64,000 nucleotides of DNA. Origin: Thraustochytrium sp. TN22 (Eukaryota; Sar; Bigyra; Thraustochytrida; Thraustochytriidae). Position numbers and translations under genes: made by a program. The notes under the pieces are model-generated. The model did no database searches and was not told where the DNA came from. It worked only from the letters and a program-made list of their open reading frames with translations. The stretch is taken from assembly GCA_013306675.1 (NCBI GenBank), contig JABLUY010000009.1, forward strand, positions 1-64,000. The letters run 5' to 3'. Below, piece by piece: positions 1 through 12,800 of the stretch (positions within the stretch are counted from its first letter, which is position 1; each line of letters opens with the position of its first letter).

Positions 1-27
1 ACGACGACGATGATGGTGATGGCGACG

Positions 28-61
<34 letters not shown>

Positions 62-161
62 CGACGACGACGACGACGACGAGGACGCCAACGGCATGCC
101 CAAGAAGAAGAAGGGTGGCAAGAAGAAGATCGACAAGAAGAAGAAGCACAAGAAGAACTAA
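1..161 (+). CDS. 3' end of a gene with acidic then lysine-rich tail (partial)
   Basis: Codons in the frame beginning at position 3 encode an almost pure Asp run (GAC/GAT), then Glu-Asp-Ala-Asn-Gly-Met-Pro, then clustered lysines, and end at TAA 159-161. The visible 52 residues are the C-terminus of a longer protein that begins outside the window. An acidic block followed by a basic block is common in nucleolar, chaperone and chromatin proteins, but no family can be named from this tail. The Asp run is a GAC microsatellite, so its length probably varies between strains. The frame is supported by uninterrupted coding up to the stop and by the sensible acidic/basic composition; the function is unknown. 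Confidence 0.6.
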
Positions 162-1745
162 CGCGCCGCAATGGTAGTCGCGCCGACCTCAAACAACCCG
201 GACGTCTGCGGGCGCCTGTGGCGCGTCCGTGTGACTTGCACACACGCAATTTCCCATCCGCTCCTTTTCTTTAGAGATGCTAAAGACTAGCCAACTGTCC
301 TCTTGATCCGCCTTGCGAAGCCTCGTTGCGCGCTCGCGAGCTGCGTGCCGTTGCACAGGAACGCATGATTAGATTATGATAACCCCAGTCTGCAAGAGCC
401 ACGATTCGATCGCAGAAACACCTGAACATGGTCCATGAATTCTTCGGTGTTGTTAGCTAGCTAGAGCTAGCCCTTGCACCACTCGCCTGATGAATCTCCT
501 CTTTGCTTGTTTGCTTGCGTGCTGGTGTGCTTAAAATTTGCTTGCTTGCTTCCCTGTTTGCTTTGCTTTCATCAGGCAGCATCGCCGTGTCCTGGTCGCT
601 GCAATGGATCTGCTCTGTGACTGCATACGAGGACGTGGAGGCGGCAGAGCCTTTGTTCGAGATTCTAGCTAGCTAGTTTGTAACCAGCCCCGCGACTTCC
701 ACAGTGCACAAAGGTCAGGAGAAGAAAGATCAGCAGCGCTCAGAGCCGCTCAAACACCATCCCTCGATCGCGAGTCGGCAATGGCTATGGCGCGGCTAAT
801 TCGTCTCGCCGTGTTCTGCTGTTTACCAGCCTCCACCAAGTCACCAACCTCTCCAAGACGCGCTACCCGGCCTCGGCCCCCCGACGCCCGGTGATGAAGC
901 AGCGTCTCAAAACTCCCGCATCAACCCCGCATCGCCTCCTACACCGTGCGTGACAGTTACTGTGGCACGCTGCGGTGCCAAAGCAAGCAGGCATTGTAAC
1001 AGTTGTAAAGACTTCATACCGGACTCCGGGCAGCACCGGTTCCCGGCGCCTTTCGCGCGCCAATTCGCCTGCGCCACGTCCCGACGCAAGTGCTGCCTCC
1101 TAACCGAAACCTTAGGCCCCTAGGCCTCGCGTGGGGCATCGCTGTCGCCGGCGGAGCACGACCACTTGCTCGACTCGACTCGACTCGCCACGATGCTTCG
1201 CAGGCTCGCCGCCCAAGGACGGCACCGAGGCGGCCCTGACAGCCAGGCTACCGCCGCGCAGTCCTCGCGTGCGGCCAGCAGTCCCGGCCTCGAGCTCGGG
1301 TCGGGCCGGGGCGTGCGGCGAAGCCTTCCTTCAAGGGCCCGGGCCTTCAAGGGCCTTCAAGTCTTTGAGGTCAAGTTCCTGCGTGCAACTGCGACGATGC
1401 TCTCGCACGACTTGGAGGGCGACGGCAGCGACGGTGGGGCAGTCCAGTCGCCGTCGCGCGGCGTCGAGGTCGGGCGGGCCGAGGCGAGGCGAGGCGAGGC
1501 CTGAATGTGAGGCACGGCAGGTGGACGGACGAGCCTCGTGATCATCAGCTTCGTCTCGGAGGAGTAGAGCACGAGGCACCGCTCCGAGTCCACGCCAAAT
1601 CCAGATCCAGAGCGCAGCACCGCGCGGCGAGGCGCGGCGAGGCGCGGCGAGGCGAGGCGGCGAGCCGCGAGGGCCAGAGCAGAGCAGGGCGGCGCGGCCC
1701 GGCAGCGCGGCGGCGCAGCGAGGGACAGAGCGAGCGAGTGGCAAG
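162..1745. other. intergenic region without a supportable gene
   Basis: The first 700 nt are less GC-rich and hold two AGCTAGCT palindromes (455-462 and 667-674). The part from about 1440 to 1700 is very GC-rich, with a GGCGAGGCGC-type decamer repeated at 1628-1658. Open frames on both strands here are Arg/Ala/Pro-rich and overlap one another, which is what GC-rich noncoding sequence gives. The region probably holds the 3' UTR of the left gene and the promoter of the next. Confidence 0.5.
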
Positions 1746-2369
1746 ATGCTGGGCGCGAGGATGGGCATGGCGCGCGGCGCGCAGCGCGGCGCGCAGCGCC
1801 GCGCCAGGGGGCTCGCGGCAGCGGCTGGCGGCGGTAAACGGCGGGCGGCGTTCGAGGCCGCGGCGCAGGCGCAGCAGCAGCAGCAGCAGCAGCAGTCGGG
1901 GAACAGGCCCACGCAGCCGAATTTCCTTAATGCGGCGGGCAAGAAGCTGCAGCCGGGCTACGGCTGGGGAGGAAAGACCGTGGCCGCAGAGAGCATGAAC
2001 GAAGAGAAGCTGGCTGCTCTGGAGGCGGTCCGTGGCGACGCCTTCGCAACACGCGCGCGCGAGGCTCTCGACAAGGTGCAGCAGGGCTTCGTGGACCTGC
2101 GCGCCGACAATGCCTCGCTCGCAATGGAGACCGCTGACGAGTGGCGCCTTGTCGCGCACATTGCCGAGAGCGACATCCGCTTCGAGGTTTCCATCGACCT
2201 GGACAAGAACGAGCTCATCTTCATCTCGCCGGAGACCGGCGGCCGCACCTACTTCCTCGACGCGGCTTCCGGCCGTTGGCGCGACCGCCTTGACGGCCAC
2301 GGCTTCGACGGCCTTCTCACGCGCGACGTCATGCGCCACTGCTACGGCGTGCCCAACTTCTCCCTGTAG
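1746..2369 (+). CDS. frataxin-like mitochondrial protein (probable)
   Basis: The protein is 207 residues. Residues 1-32 are rich in Arg and Ala with no acidic residue, typical of a mitochondrial presequence. A Gln tract follows (CAG repeat 1872-1895). Residues about 100-207 fit the alpha-beta-alpha outline of frataxin: an amphipathic helix (EALDKVQQGFVDL), strands with acidic residues (FEVSIDLDKNELIFISP), a TYFLD strand and a C-terminal helix (FDGLLTRDVMRHCYG). Frataxins share helix 1, the W/F-x-S-P-x-x-G turn and a final LL-containing helix, and bind the Fe-S cluster assembly complex in mitochondria. The order and spacing fit, but identity is low and the acidic ridge is weaker than usual, so the call is an inference. 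The ATG at 1746 is chosen because it opens the targeting sequence. Confidence 0.5.
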   Translation: MLGARMGMARGAQRGAQRRARGLAAAAGGGKRRAAFEAAAQAQQQQQQQQSGNRPTQPNFLNAAGKKLQPGYGWGGKTVAAESMNEEKLAALEAVRGDAFATRAREALDKVQQGFVDLRADNASLAMETADEWRLVAHIAESDIRFEVSIDLDKNELIFISPETGGRTYFLDAASGRWRDRLDGHGFDGLLTRDVMRHCYGVPNFSL

Positions 2370-2822
2370 GCTACTAAACCAGCAGTCCCGTTCTTCGAGT
2401 TTGCTTGCCTGCGAGGTTGCCTTGCCTCGCCGGGCCGGGCCGGGCTGGGCCGGGCCGGTCACAGCTGGCCATGCTTGATTTGGCGCGCAAGCCGGAATTC
2501 GATCGCAAGCGAGGGCATGGCCGCGACGACGCCTCGCAGGGGCTTCGAGAGCAGCAACAAGGTCTGGCCCGCACTGCACTACGCTTCCCTCAGGCTGTCC
2601 AGCCCGCTATAATCCTGCGCTCACTGCAAACTGGCTCGCAGGAGGCACGTGCGGCGCGTGAGCGCAAACAAGGAGCAAACGAGGTTGCCGCCCGCGGCCG
2701 CCGCACCGTCCCGTCCAGGAGTCTCTCCGCGCTCGCTGCGTGCTCGCGGCGCGCCCGCGCGACACGCACGCCGCGCCAAGACCGAGCGAGCCGCACCGCC
2801 GCCGCACCGCGCGCGCGTCGCC

Positions 2823-3125
2823 ATGAGCGACAAGCGCCCGGGCTCGGGCCAGTACACGCCCACGGCGGCCGTGCAGGCCGAGATCGAGAAGCGCAAGAAG
2901 GAGGACGAGGAGGCGCGCGAGCAGGCCAAGAAGGACGTCAGCGAGCGCATGCGCAAGATGGCTGGCGCTGGCGGCCAGGCGCCCGGCTTCAGCACGGCCG
3001 CGCTCGGGGCGCAGATCGCCTCCATCACCTCGGGCGCCGGCGACGACAAGCGCAACAAGACCGGCGGGCTCTCCGTCAAGGCCGTCGTCAAGGCTGCCGA
3101 TGATGGCGACGGCGACGACGAGTAG
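2823..3125 (+). CDS. small charged protein of unknown function
   Basis: This is a 100-residue protein starting MSDKRPGSGQYTP. The ATG at 2823 has a good context (CGCCATGAG). The open frame continues 58 codons upstream, but that part is Arg/Pro/Ala-rich and looks like 5' leader. Residues 15-45 form a strongly charged helix (AEIEKRKKEDEEAREQAKK). The middle is Gly/Ala-rich, and the end is an acidic DGDGDDE tail directly before the stop. There is no signal peptide or membrane segment, so it is probably soluble and partly disordered. I do not recognise a family. A CT microsatellite begins 14 nt after the stop. Confidence 0.55.
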   Translation: MSDKRPGSGQYTPTAAVQAEIEKRKKEDEEAREQAKKDVSERMRKMAGAGGQAPGFSTAALGAQIASITSGAGDDKRNKTGGLSVKAVVKAADDGDGDDE

Positions 3126-3138
3126 ACGAAAGCGTCTT

Positions 3139-3175
3139 CCTCTCTCTCTCTCTCTCTCTCTCCCTCTCTCTCTCT
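3139..3175 (+). repeat. CT dinucleotide microsatellite
   Basis: An almost uninterrupted CT run of about 37 nt lies in the presumed 3' UTR of the small charged-protein gene. Its length may be polymorphic. Confidence 0.85.
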
Positions 3176-3777
3176 GCTTTGCCTTGAACAGACTGACTGT
3201 GAGAGCGCGACCTTTCCCAAGCGCAGCGAGCACGAAGTTACAACGTAGCAAATCAGCCGTACCGATTCATTCGCGAGTGCACCGAGTGCAGTGCACCGTA
3301 CCCGGACGAACGAGCAGGCTTACCCCGCGCTTTCGCAACTAAGCTACGCCTTCTTTTGTTGCTTCGTTTTTCTTATCGACTGGCCGAGTCGTGCGCTCAG
3401 CGCTTGTACGTACATTGACCAGGGCGTTTGCGCGGTCTGCAACTCCCTGGCCTTCTTGCGCGGCTTGAGCATCTCAGCCCAGCCATCGGGCCCTCCTCAG
3501 CTCGCCATGTCTGGCTTCCCCGGCCTCGAAGATCGCAAATCATTTTTGAAGGACCACGCGGCTGCGCTACGAACACATCGCTCACTCTCCGCGGATCCGC
3601 TGTCATTGACACTGCTTTGGGCCCTTGCGCACGTGTGCTCCTCGCAACCAGCGAGAGCGGCGGAGAGGCCGCCGCAGGACGACGACGTTCGAGCTCTCTC
3701 CTGTTCCTCTCTCCATGGCATCAAGTTGATGATGAGAGCGAGAGAGGACCGCGACTCGCCTCGCCGCAGAACGGAGG

Positions 3778-3804
3778 ATGCAGCCGTGGGGCGAGGGCGG
3801 CGGC

Positions 3805-3843
<39 letters not shown>

Positions 3844-6800
3844 CGCTCCGCCGCGGCCGGCTCCGCCGCGGCCGGCTGGACAAACGGGGGCGGCGCACCT
3901 TTGGGGGATTCCATCGCGCACGATGGGCTCGCGCTCGACGATGGGCTCGCGCACGACGCCGCCGTGAGCGGGTCGTCCGCGGCCATCCACGACGCGCAAG
4001 GGTTTCTGCACAGCGAACTTCTCGACAAGACACGCGACTCATGCTGGCTCGGCAAGGACGCGGCACGACTCGCTCTCGCGCTCGAGCTGCCGAGGCAGGA
4101 CGGAGGCCACCTGGAGGGCGCCACGGTGTCGACCCAAGACTGGCTCGTCATTTGCCAGCTGCATAGGGAGGCAACACAGCCGCAGGTGCTATGGGCGCAA
4201 CCCATGCCGCCTGGCGAACGCGTCAGACTCGCTGCCTGCGCGGAGGGCAGCATGCTTGTCGTGGCGTGGGGCACCGCGCCGATCCGCGTGCTGCACGCCG
4301 ACCCGGTCTCTGGCGCGCTGCCCATGGCGGCGCTCTGCGCACCGGACCATGCATGTGTCAACGTGCAGGAAATCGACTTGATCCTGGCCGCGACGCGTCC
4401 GGGTGCGCCCGAGCTACGCCTTGCACGCTGGAACGATGCCCGTCACCCAGATCCGGAATCGCAGAAGACGCTGCCCAAAGTCCGGGGACCGCACCGCCTG
4501 CACGTCGACGTCGTGACGCCACGTGGCGTCACCGCGCTCACCCTGGCGCCCAACGCTCGTGTAAGCGACCTCAAGAGCGCATGTGCGGCCTACGAGGATA
4601 TCCCAGCTTCGCGTCTGCGCATCCGTCCTGCCCTCGACCAACCCGACCTGGACGACAGCGAGGCGCTCGCCAGCATCGCCAGGACAGGTGGTGGCGGGAA
4701 CGAAGTCTTGGTGGTCCATGCCGACGCCCACGGCCTGGTCACCGTCGACGCTCTGCATGAGCGCGTGCGACGCCTCCGCCGCCTCTGCGTGCAAAACGCC
4801 TTGCCCACGCCTGCAGCCTGGAAGCAAGCCGCCTTGAGCGTAGATGAATTCTGCTCGATCTTTGCCAAGGCGGATCTGGCCGCGCTCCTCTCAGCAGCTT
4901 GGGAGCTTTCTTCACCCTCGCTCGCGGCCCTAGCGCTCGTTGCTGAGCACGTACGCGTGCAGACCTCTGGGGAGTTCCCCCTGCCAGCAGGCCGGAAACG
5001 AGATGCCCAGAGCCGCGATGCGAAAAACACGCGGGGCCTCGCAAAATGGTCGTCCAAATGCACCGGAACCATGACAACCGTCGGCGGCGGCGCACCGGGA
5101 CAGCAGCCCATCCACGCCAGAGTCACCAGTCGAACGGCGCACGCGGACGAGTCTACGAGCCCTGTTCTGCGCCTGTGTGGCGCGTTTCGCGAAGATACGA
5201 TGCTCACGATGCTCTCGCGCCAGAACAGAGTGCGGCTTGCACGCGACGCAGCTCTCTACGCACAGAGGCGCTTCCAGGGTATCCCCAGCTTTTCGCCGGC
5301 CCTCCTCACCAGTTCGCAGTTCAACGACCTCGCTCCTCTTCGCGACGTCGCCGACCTTTGCTTTGAGGACATCGTCCCAGCGCATATCACCAGGATGGCG
5401 CGCAGCGCTGCTGCAGCTGGATATGCCTCGCAGCGCACAAGCTCTTCGCCAGTCTCGCACCTATTCGGCTCCTCTGACCCAGATGACCCCTACGTCGCCG
5501 TGGTTCGTCTCGACGGCACAGTACACGTATGTGGTGCCGACTACGGGGTGGCGACAATCGCGTCCGGGACCCTGCCCGATCCGAGCACCATCCTGGAGCT
5601 GTCCTTCTCGCTGGACCCCACTCGCCACAAGCGGCCCGGCAAAGCGCTCGCGCCGGGTCAGAAAATGCCTGGCGCCGTCCTCGTGGGCCTGCAGAGCGCG
5701 GCGGGCGCTGCAAACCAGATCGCCGCCGCCTGCGATGCAGGCGACCCGTTTGCACGCCTTTTGGATTCCGCGCTCCCATCGCCACTCCTCAGCCGCAAGC
5801 ACGTGCTCTACGCTGCGCGCCGCGAGCTCACGCACGCTGTCGCTCGCGCCTGCATTCACATCGTGCGAACTGGAGCCTCGGGGAGCGAGGCGCTCGAGGT
5901 CGTGCGGTACGGCTTCCGCCGGGGGCGGCTGGTGGAGCTTAGCTGCACTCAGCTTTTGCCGGAGTTTGCGGGCCACATTTTCGTCAGCCTCGCCTTTGAC
6001 CAGGATCGCGCAGCGCTCTGGGCCGCCTGCGGCGACGGCGAGACGTGCCTCACGGTCATGAAAGTGGCGCTCGTCGACGGCAGCGTGGTGGCGCGCAGTC
6101 CGAGCCTGCCATGGGGTTCAAGCGACGGCCCGCCGAGTCTGCTCGCCACCTTTGGCGGCTTGGTAGTCCATTGCGCTAGCTCGGGCCGAGCCTCGCTTCT
6201 CGATGCGGCGACGCTGTCCCTGTCGCCCCGGTCGCTCCTGCAGCTGCCCCGGGAGCAGACCTCGACGGAGCTCTGCTTCATGCCCGCGGGACCCGATGCC
6301 TGCTTTCTCGCGACGAGTGCGGGCTCGCTTCTTCTTGTTCGGGCCTCTTCGCTCTCAGAGCCGCTTGTGGAGGACGAGATGCAGTCGGATCCCACCGCGT
6401 GGCTCCTGGCAGAGAGTCCGCTCGACGTTTACGAGCACGCAACGCCCGCCCTTCGTTCGCTTCCCGCGGCGCGGGACCGGCACTCGGCCTGGCTGCTCGA
6501 GCCGTCCATTGATACCAAGGGCACCATCACCTTCGAGTTTGAGCCGGACACTATCATCACCAGCCTCTTCGTGCAGGTTCTCCGGGCCGCCTCGGGCAAG
6601 CCCGACGCCAAGGCGTCATGGACGGCCCGCGCGACCATTTATGGCCGCAGCGAGAGCCACGTCCACGTGGATGGGCCTGCGGGAACGCTTCGGCGCGTCA
6701 GTCACTCCCGCAAGGAGCGCGAACGCGATGGGGCATTCTTTGCCTCGCCTTTTCTCGATGTGCCCTCGAGCGCCGGCCACGACGCAGGGCACCGCGCCAC

Positions 6801-9800
6801 CGTGCTCCGTCAGATGTGGCCCGAGTCAACCGAATCGACGTTTCCCAGCGAGTGGGTGGCTGTTCCCGTCTTTGGAGCTCGCACGCGAAGGCTGTCGCTA
6901 GCAGTGGATGCTGCGGGGTGCAGCGCTGCTAGCGATCTCGTCCTTGTGCGGGTGATCCTGAGGGGCTTCCAACGCGCCTCGGGCTTTGGAGCCCTACGTC
7001 TCGACCCTTCCGCCATCGTTCCCGCCCTCCTCGAAAGGTCCGACGATGCCGACCTCCATCTGTTGCATCGATTGCTCCCGTCTTGCTTCGCGCTGGTGCT
7101 CGAAGAACTCAGAAAGGGCGACCGTGTCGAGCGGCTACTGCGCGACGCTGTACTGCGCGGGGGGCCTGCGCGCATCCTCGCCGCATCACAGCTGCTCAAG
7201 GCGGTGATGCACCGTGCCGACGCGCACGGCTTTGAGACGCACTTTCCTCCCATTCTCATGGAACTCAGGCGCCACACAGACCTGTCGGCGTTGGGACTTC
7301 GTTGCTTTGCCAAGCTCGTCTCTGCCTGCTCAGTTAAGGCGCTGAGCAAGGCTTTTCCTTCGCCCGGCACGGCGCAAGTCGTGGCCCTCTTCGACGAGTT
7401 CGGACAGGACCTGGTGCGCTTTGCCGACTGGGACGCAGAGGAGGACCCCGATACTCCGCGGGTGTACGATACCCCTGTCCTTGAGGATCACTTCAGCTCA
7501 CGCATCTTTGCCCACGCGCGGGCCCCAAACAGCAGACAGGGTCTCGCCGTGAGTTCCTTTCTGCTGCATGGGGATGGCGCGAAACGGGAAGAGGTCCTCC
7601 CTTTCCGGGTCCTCCTGGGCGCGCCCCAGCCGTGCGTTGTGCCCACGTTCCACCATAACCAAAAACTCGAGACCGACCCGTTCAATGCACTCGGGGCTCG
7701 CCACGTCTGGCTGCGAGACCTCGACACGAGCCACGATCGCACCGTTGCGTTGGCCCTCCAGATGACGCTAGGGGCCGAGGCCATACCGCAGATTCTCCGT
7801 AGGATCCTGGCGGTTGTGACGATTGAAGACGAGACCAAGGCACGCCTCCTGGCGTACGTATCGGTGTTCGCAACCAACGATGCAGGCGCTGCGCGGACGG
7901 CGTGCGCGCAGGTCACTTCAGCCGCAACGCCTCATGCGTCAGCATCGTTCCCACAGGGCTGCGAAACGTTGTGCAAGGAGCTGCCGTTGCACTTTCGCGG
8001 CCCGCGCAAGAGCGGCGCCAAGGGTCTTCTGGCGCGCGTCGAAGTTGTCCTAGAGAACGCCCCACCATGCCCGCGCTTCCTCATCATCGTAGTGCGCGCG
8101 CCCCCGCCTGCCGGATGTCGAGGACTCCGCATCAACGCTCTCGTTTGTGGTGCCCCCATGGCTGCGGCCGAGGCCCGCGCTCTACGATTGCACCTCCTCC
8201 GCGGGCTCATCGAGCGCCGTGAGGATGCCGACAGGGAGCTTCGACGCAAGACGGGCAAGACGGGCAAGGCGAAGGAAGACCTGGAGCACCTGCAGCTCGC
8301 CTACCTGCAGGCAGAGCTTGAGGGCGCCGCCGCGCCGCCGCTTTCCCGCGCCGATCAGCTGCTGGAGTGCACCATGCTGGTGGGCGACCTCGCGCTCTGC
8401 TTGCAGGATGAAGGTTTAGGCGACCCGACGCACGACCAGTCGGTCCGCATCGTCCACCGCTTTCTCCTGCATGGGCAGCCCGGCCTGTTACGCGACTGCG
8501 CCAAAGACATGGTGTTGGCGAGCCTCCAAAGCAACCCGACGATCCTCTTCCAGGCCGTACAGCTGGATCTCACGGCTGGCAAGATTGACCTCCTCCACGC
8601 TTATACGCCTGCTTTCGCCGCCAAAGACCTCACCGAACTCCTCAGGGTCATCCCTGCAGGCCAGCACGCGGCGGACGTGGCCATGCAGCTGCTCGGCGCC
8701 GCGCGCGACGGCCTGACGCGCCGTGCGGCTCTCGCCACAGTCGCCGCGATTCTCCAGGCTGTTGCGAACGTCCCGCAAGTGTCCTTTGCGACGCCAAAAA
8801 CGTACAATACCGGCAACAAGCAGGTGCCTAGGCTCGTGCGCGAGGCGCTCAAGGTCATCGACGAGGCGCTGCAGCAAGCGGAGCTGCTTTGGGATGATTT
8901 TCTGCATGCGCTCATCTCCTCCGCGGTGGACGTGATTGTCGGCGGGCTCTTGATCTGCTCAGGCCCCACAAACGAGAAAGCGCTCAGTTTTCTCGTTGCG
9001 GACGCCGAATGCTGGGCCACGGTCCGAAGGCTGCTCCTCGCGCATCCCGGCGCGTCCTCTGTGGGTACCTATTCCTTCCACAGCCTTTTACAACTGTTCA
9101 ACTCCGGCGAGCTGACCGTGGCGCAGACAGACCTGTTGCACGACATTGAACAGATGCCAGTGTCGGAGCACAGCCTTGAGCTCATCTACAGGCTGAACGT
9201 CGCCAAGGAGGCGAGCCCAGCAGCGGTTGCGGCCGTGGTGCACTTTGTGAGTCGCACGCATTGCGAAAGGACCTGGTGGGCCGCGACGCGCGTCCTTCTG
9301 GACGTGGACATTGCCGTCCTGGCGCACGCTTCTCCGCAAGACGCCCGTGCGATCGTACGCACGCAAGCGCTGCACCAGGGTGGTGCGGCCCTCGTGAAGC
9401 GTGGCAAGGAATACCCGCAACGCCGATCCACAAAGAGCAACAAGGCTGCAGGGGAGCAAAAGGCAACGACAACGCTGGAGTGTCTCATGCGCTTTTTGCG
9501 CTGCGCCTGCATCAGCAAGGACTTCGGGCTGCTCGTGAGCGACCTGTTGGAGGCGGCCGCAAGCTTCAGCCCTGCGAACGAAGCCGCACTCGGCTGTGTC
9601 GTCCGGGAGCTCCTCAAAGTCTTGCATGAGGAGGAGGTCGGCAAGGCTCTCCTGGATTGCGCAGAGGTGGTCGCCGCACTAGGCACCTTCGCCGATGCAA
9701 GTCTGGGGCTCCTTCGCCAGAGCCTGCGCGCCGAGCTGGACATGCTGAGCCCACCCAAGGTGCCTGCACCTTGGGGGCCTGCCCCCAGCGAGGGCGCGGC

Positions 9801-12800
9801 CAGCGTGGCGTCCCCGCCCGAGGCCAAGGCTGCCCTCGCCTCACCTGCGACGCTGAGCTCGCCCGTGCCGCCTTCAGGCACGGCAGCCATGCCCAAGTCG
9901 TTCTCAACGCCGCCGACGGGCGTGTCAGAAGTGAACTGGAGCACGCTTGCGAAGGGCCCAGGACAGGCACGAACGTCTCCTAGTGAGCGCGGACCCGCAG
10001 CGCTCCCAGTGGTTCATGTGGAACAAGGTCCGGGACCGTCAGGCGCCTCCCACATCATGTCGGCCGCGACCCGAAGCGCGCTCCTCCGGCTCCTTTTGTT
10101 GGAGCAGGGCCACGCTGAGACGCCTTCGTCCCAGGCTGCGAAAGTCTCGCTCGGTCGGCGCTGCGAGATGCTCTGCGCATGTCTGTGTCTCGAGGAAGAG
10201 GCACTGCTTGTGCGCAAGGACCTGCAAGAGTGCATCGGCGACGCAGATTCGCTCCCGATGGAGGAGCGACGCCTGCTGGCGAGCTGCCTGGTGGTCGACA
10301 TGCAAGGGCTCGGCGCCGACCGCCGCGCGCAGACCATCCTCGAAGCCGAGCGCCTCGGCGCTTGGGCAGCACTTCGCGCGCAGCTCACCGCGATTGCGGA
10401 GGCGGCTCCGGAGATGTGCGCGCAGGCCTGCGTGAGGGCCCTCGCGGAGCATACGCACACGCGTGGCGTCGCGGATGTTCTCGTTGATGTGGTTGGTGCG
10501 TATCCGGAAGCTTGTCGCTATGTGGCAACTTCCGGCGCGTGCCAAGTGCTGGCAGGCGTTCTGGGCGAACCTTTTCAGCGTCACATTGTGGTCGCGGACG
10601 GCCCGCTGACGGTGGAGCTTGCCAATGACGCGAAGGCGAAACTAGCACGTCTGGAATTCCAGGCCTATGTCCTGTCCAAGACCCACTCTCGCGCACGCTC
10701 GGCACTTCTGCATTGTTTGGAGAAGTACCTAGCCAGAATCCAGCCGAGCAGGTGTAAGCTACCCCTTGCAGCATGGCCCCAGCAGGACACGCTGGGCGCC
10801 CTTCACCGCTTCGGCAGTAGCGAGGGAGGCAGTGTGGCGGGGCGCGAGTTTGGGGGTTCGGAGGACCAGATGATCCTGGCCTTCCGAATGAGAACGCCGC
10901 TCTGGCCTATTGCTGTCGAGATCACCTTCACAGCTGGCCGCCAGGACGGTAAGGAGTTCTCCGGCCTGCCACCCTGGGTCATTGTGGAAGTCTCCCGGGA
11001 TAGGGACCTGACCAACTTCAAGCAGGTCGGCATGGCGCGCTTCGTGCACGACGCGGCGAGCCCGTCACTGGCACACTGTCGCACGTACCATCGCCACAAG
11101 ATGTTCATTGCGCTGGACGAGGCCTGCCGCACGACGTGGGCGTTGAACATGCGCATTCGCTTCGGCAGGCCACCGCCGAGCGCAGGCGCGACGGACTCGC
11201 TCATTGCAATGGAGGGCATCCACATCTTTGGCAACACGGAGCAGACGCTTACGAGTCTAGGTTCCTACGCCCTGTGCAGTCGTGTACCGCGCAGCGAGGG
11301 CGTCGCAGAGGCGCTCGTCCGAGTCTATGCGTTCGCCCTGGCGGACCCGGAGTGCGCCCCGCAGACTCGCGCGAGCCTGTTGAGCTCCCTCGTGCAGTGG
11401 ACCACCTCGGGGGCCTCCCTCCGCGCTGTCAGCCGCTGCTGGGACGCAAACGCAAAAGTGCTGCGTCCCGACGAGCTTGTGGCAGGGCTCGACGCCATCG
11501 CGGCAGCGGTCGGTACGGCGGCGCGCGATCGGAGCTCCTTGGCCGAGGCGGACGAGGAGGCCCTTCGCCGGAGCGCTCTGGAGGGTGTCGATGTCGCTGC
11601 GCGCCGCGCCGCCGCGGGGCTCTGGGCGTGGCGAGCGCTCCTCGTTCGTGCCGGGCCTGATGTCTCTGTAATCTATCTGCGGCGTGCCGTGGAGGACCTT
11701 TTGGATCGTCTGAGCGCGGGCGGCGAAGTCATGCTCACCTCGGTGGCGGTGGGCAAGCTTTCGGCATGTGCCCAGGCGCTCTGCGTGCACGTGCAATCGG
11801 AGCTGGCGGCGTCGAGTGGGGTAGGGCAAGGCGCGGTGCCACCCCTCTTGGTCGCGCTGAAACGCACAGACGAGCTCTGCGCAGGCGGGGCCTCCGCTGC
11901 GTCTAGTGAGCTGCTGCTGCCTCTGTACGAGCACGCCAAGACGGCCGTGATGCAAGGCCTTGTCCAGGTAATACGTGCCTGCCCGGACGCGCTCGAGGCC
12001 GTCGCGGCACAAGTGCCCGCCCTGTTTGATGCATCCCTCCCTTCCCTCGGGCCCCTTTCAGCAGAGTACGGCGCGGTGCTGTGCTGCGCCGCTGGGCCTC
12101 GGGGCGCGGAGCGCGCGCGGCAGCTCGCGGAGGCTGCCCTGAAGACCGCCCTGAGTGACGCCACAGCGGTGGCGCTGCGTGCGAAGGAAGCTGCCTTGCG
12201 GACGCTTGGCGTGCTCGCTCCGTTTGGCCCGGACGAGGTACAGCGGATGCTCCTTGGCCGCGCTCGCGATCTCCTGCCGCTGGCTACTGGCCCTCACGGG
12301 AATGTCGTGGCTCGCATTCTGGGAGGCATGGCCCGTGCGTCCGAGGGCGGTCTCGGGGCGGAGACGGTTATCGGGCTGGCGTGCGAGTGGGTCGGCAAGA
12401 CCGCCAAGGGCGGTGGGAGCGGCATGCGAGGCGCCGTGGAGATGCTCCTGGTCACGCTCCGCGAGGCCGGGACCTCGTACACATGTCTGTGGCCGGACGC
12501 GGACGCTGGTCCGATGGAGTGGCTGCAGTGCGCCGCTCTGGGGGTGCCGCCACGCCCTGGGCCAAGAGGTGCGTCGCCGCTCTCGATTCTCCGCGATTCT
12601 GGGGAGAGTGCGTCCTCTTCGAGGACGACGGGGCTGTCAAAGGAGGTCCTGGCCTTTGAGAAGGACGGATGTTCGGGACTGGTTGAGGTGAGTCCGAACG
12701 GGGATGAGGCGACGCGCATTGACTCGGGGGACTGGGCCATGGTACGGAGCGCTGTGCCAATGTCTGGGCCCGGCGTGCGCCAGTGGGAGATCGCCTTTGA

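Noticed and set aside
1331-1942. Cys/Ala/Arg-rich minus-strand frame over the start of the frataxin-like gene
   Set aside because: PolyCys arises from the CAG repeat read in antisense; no natural composition.
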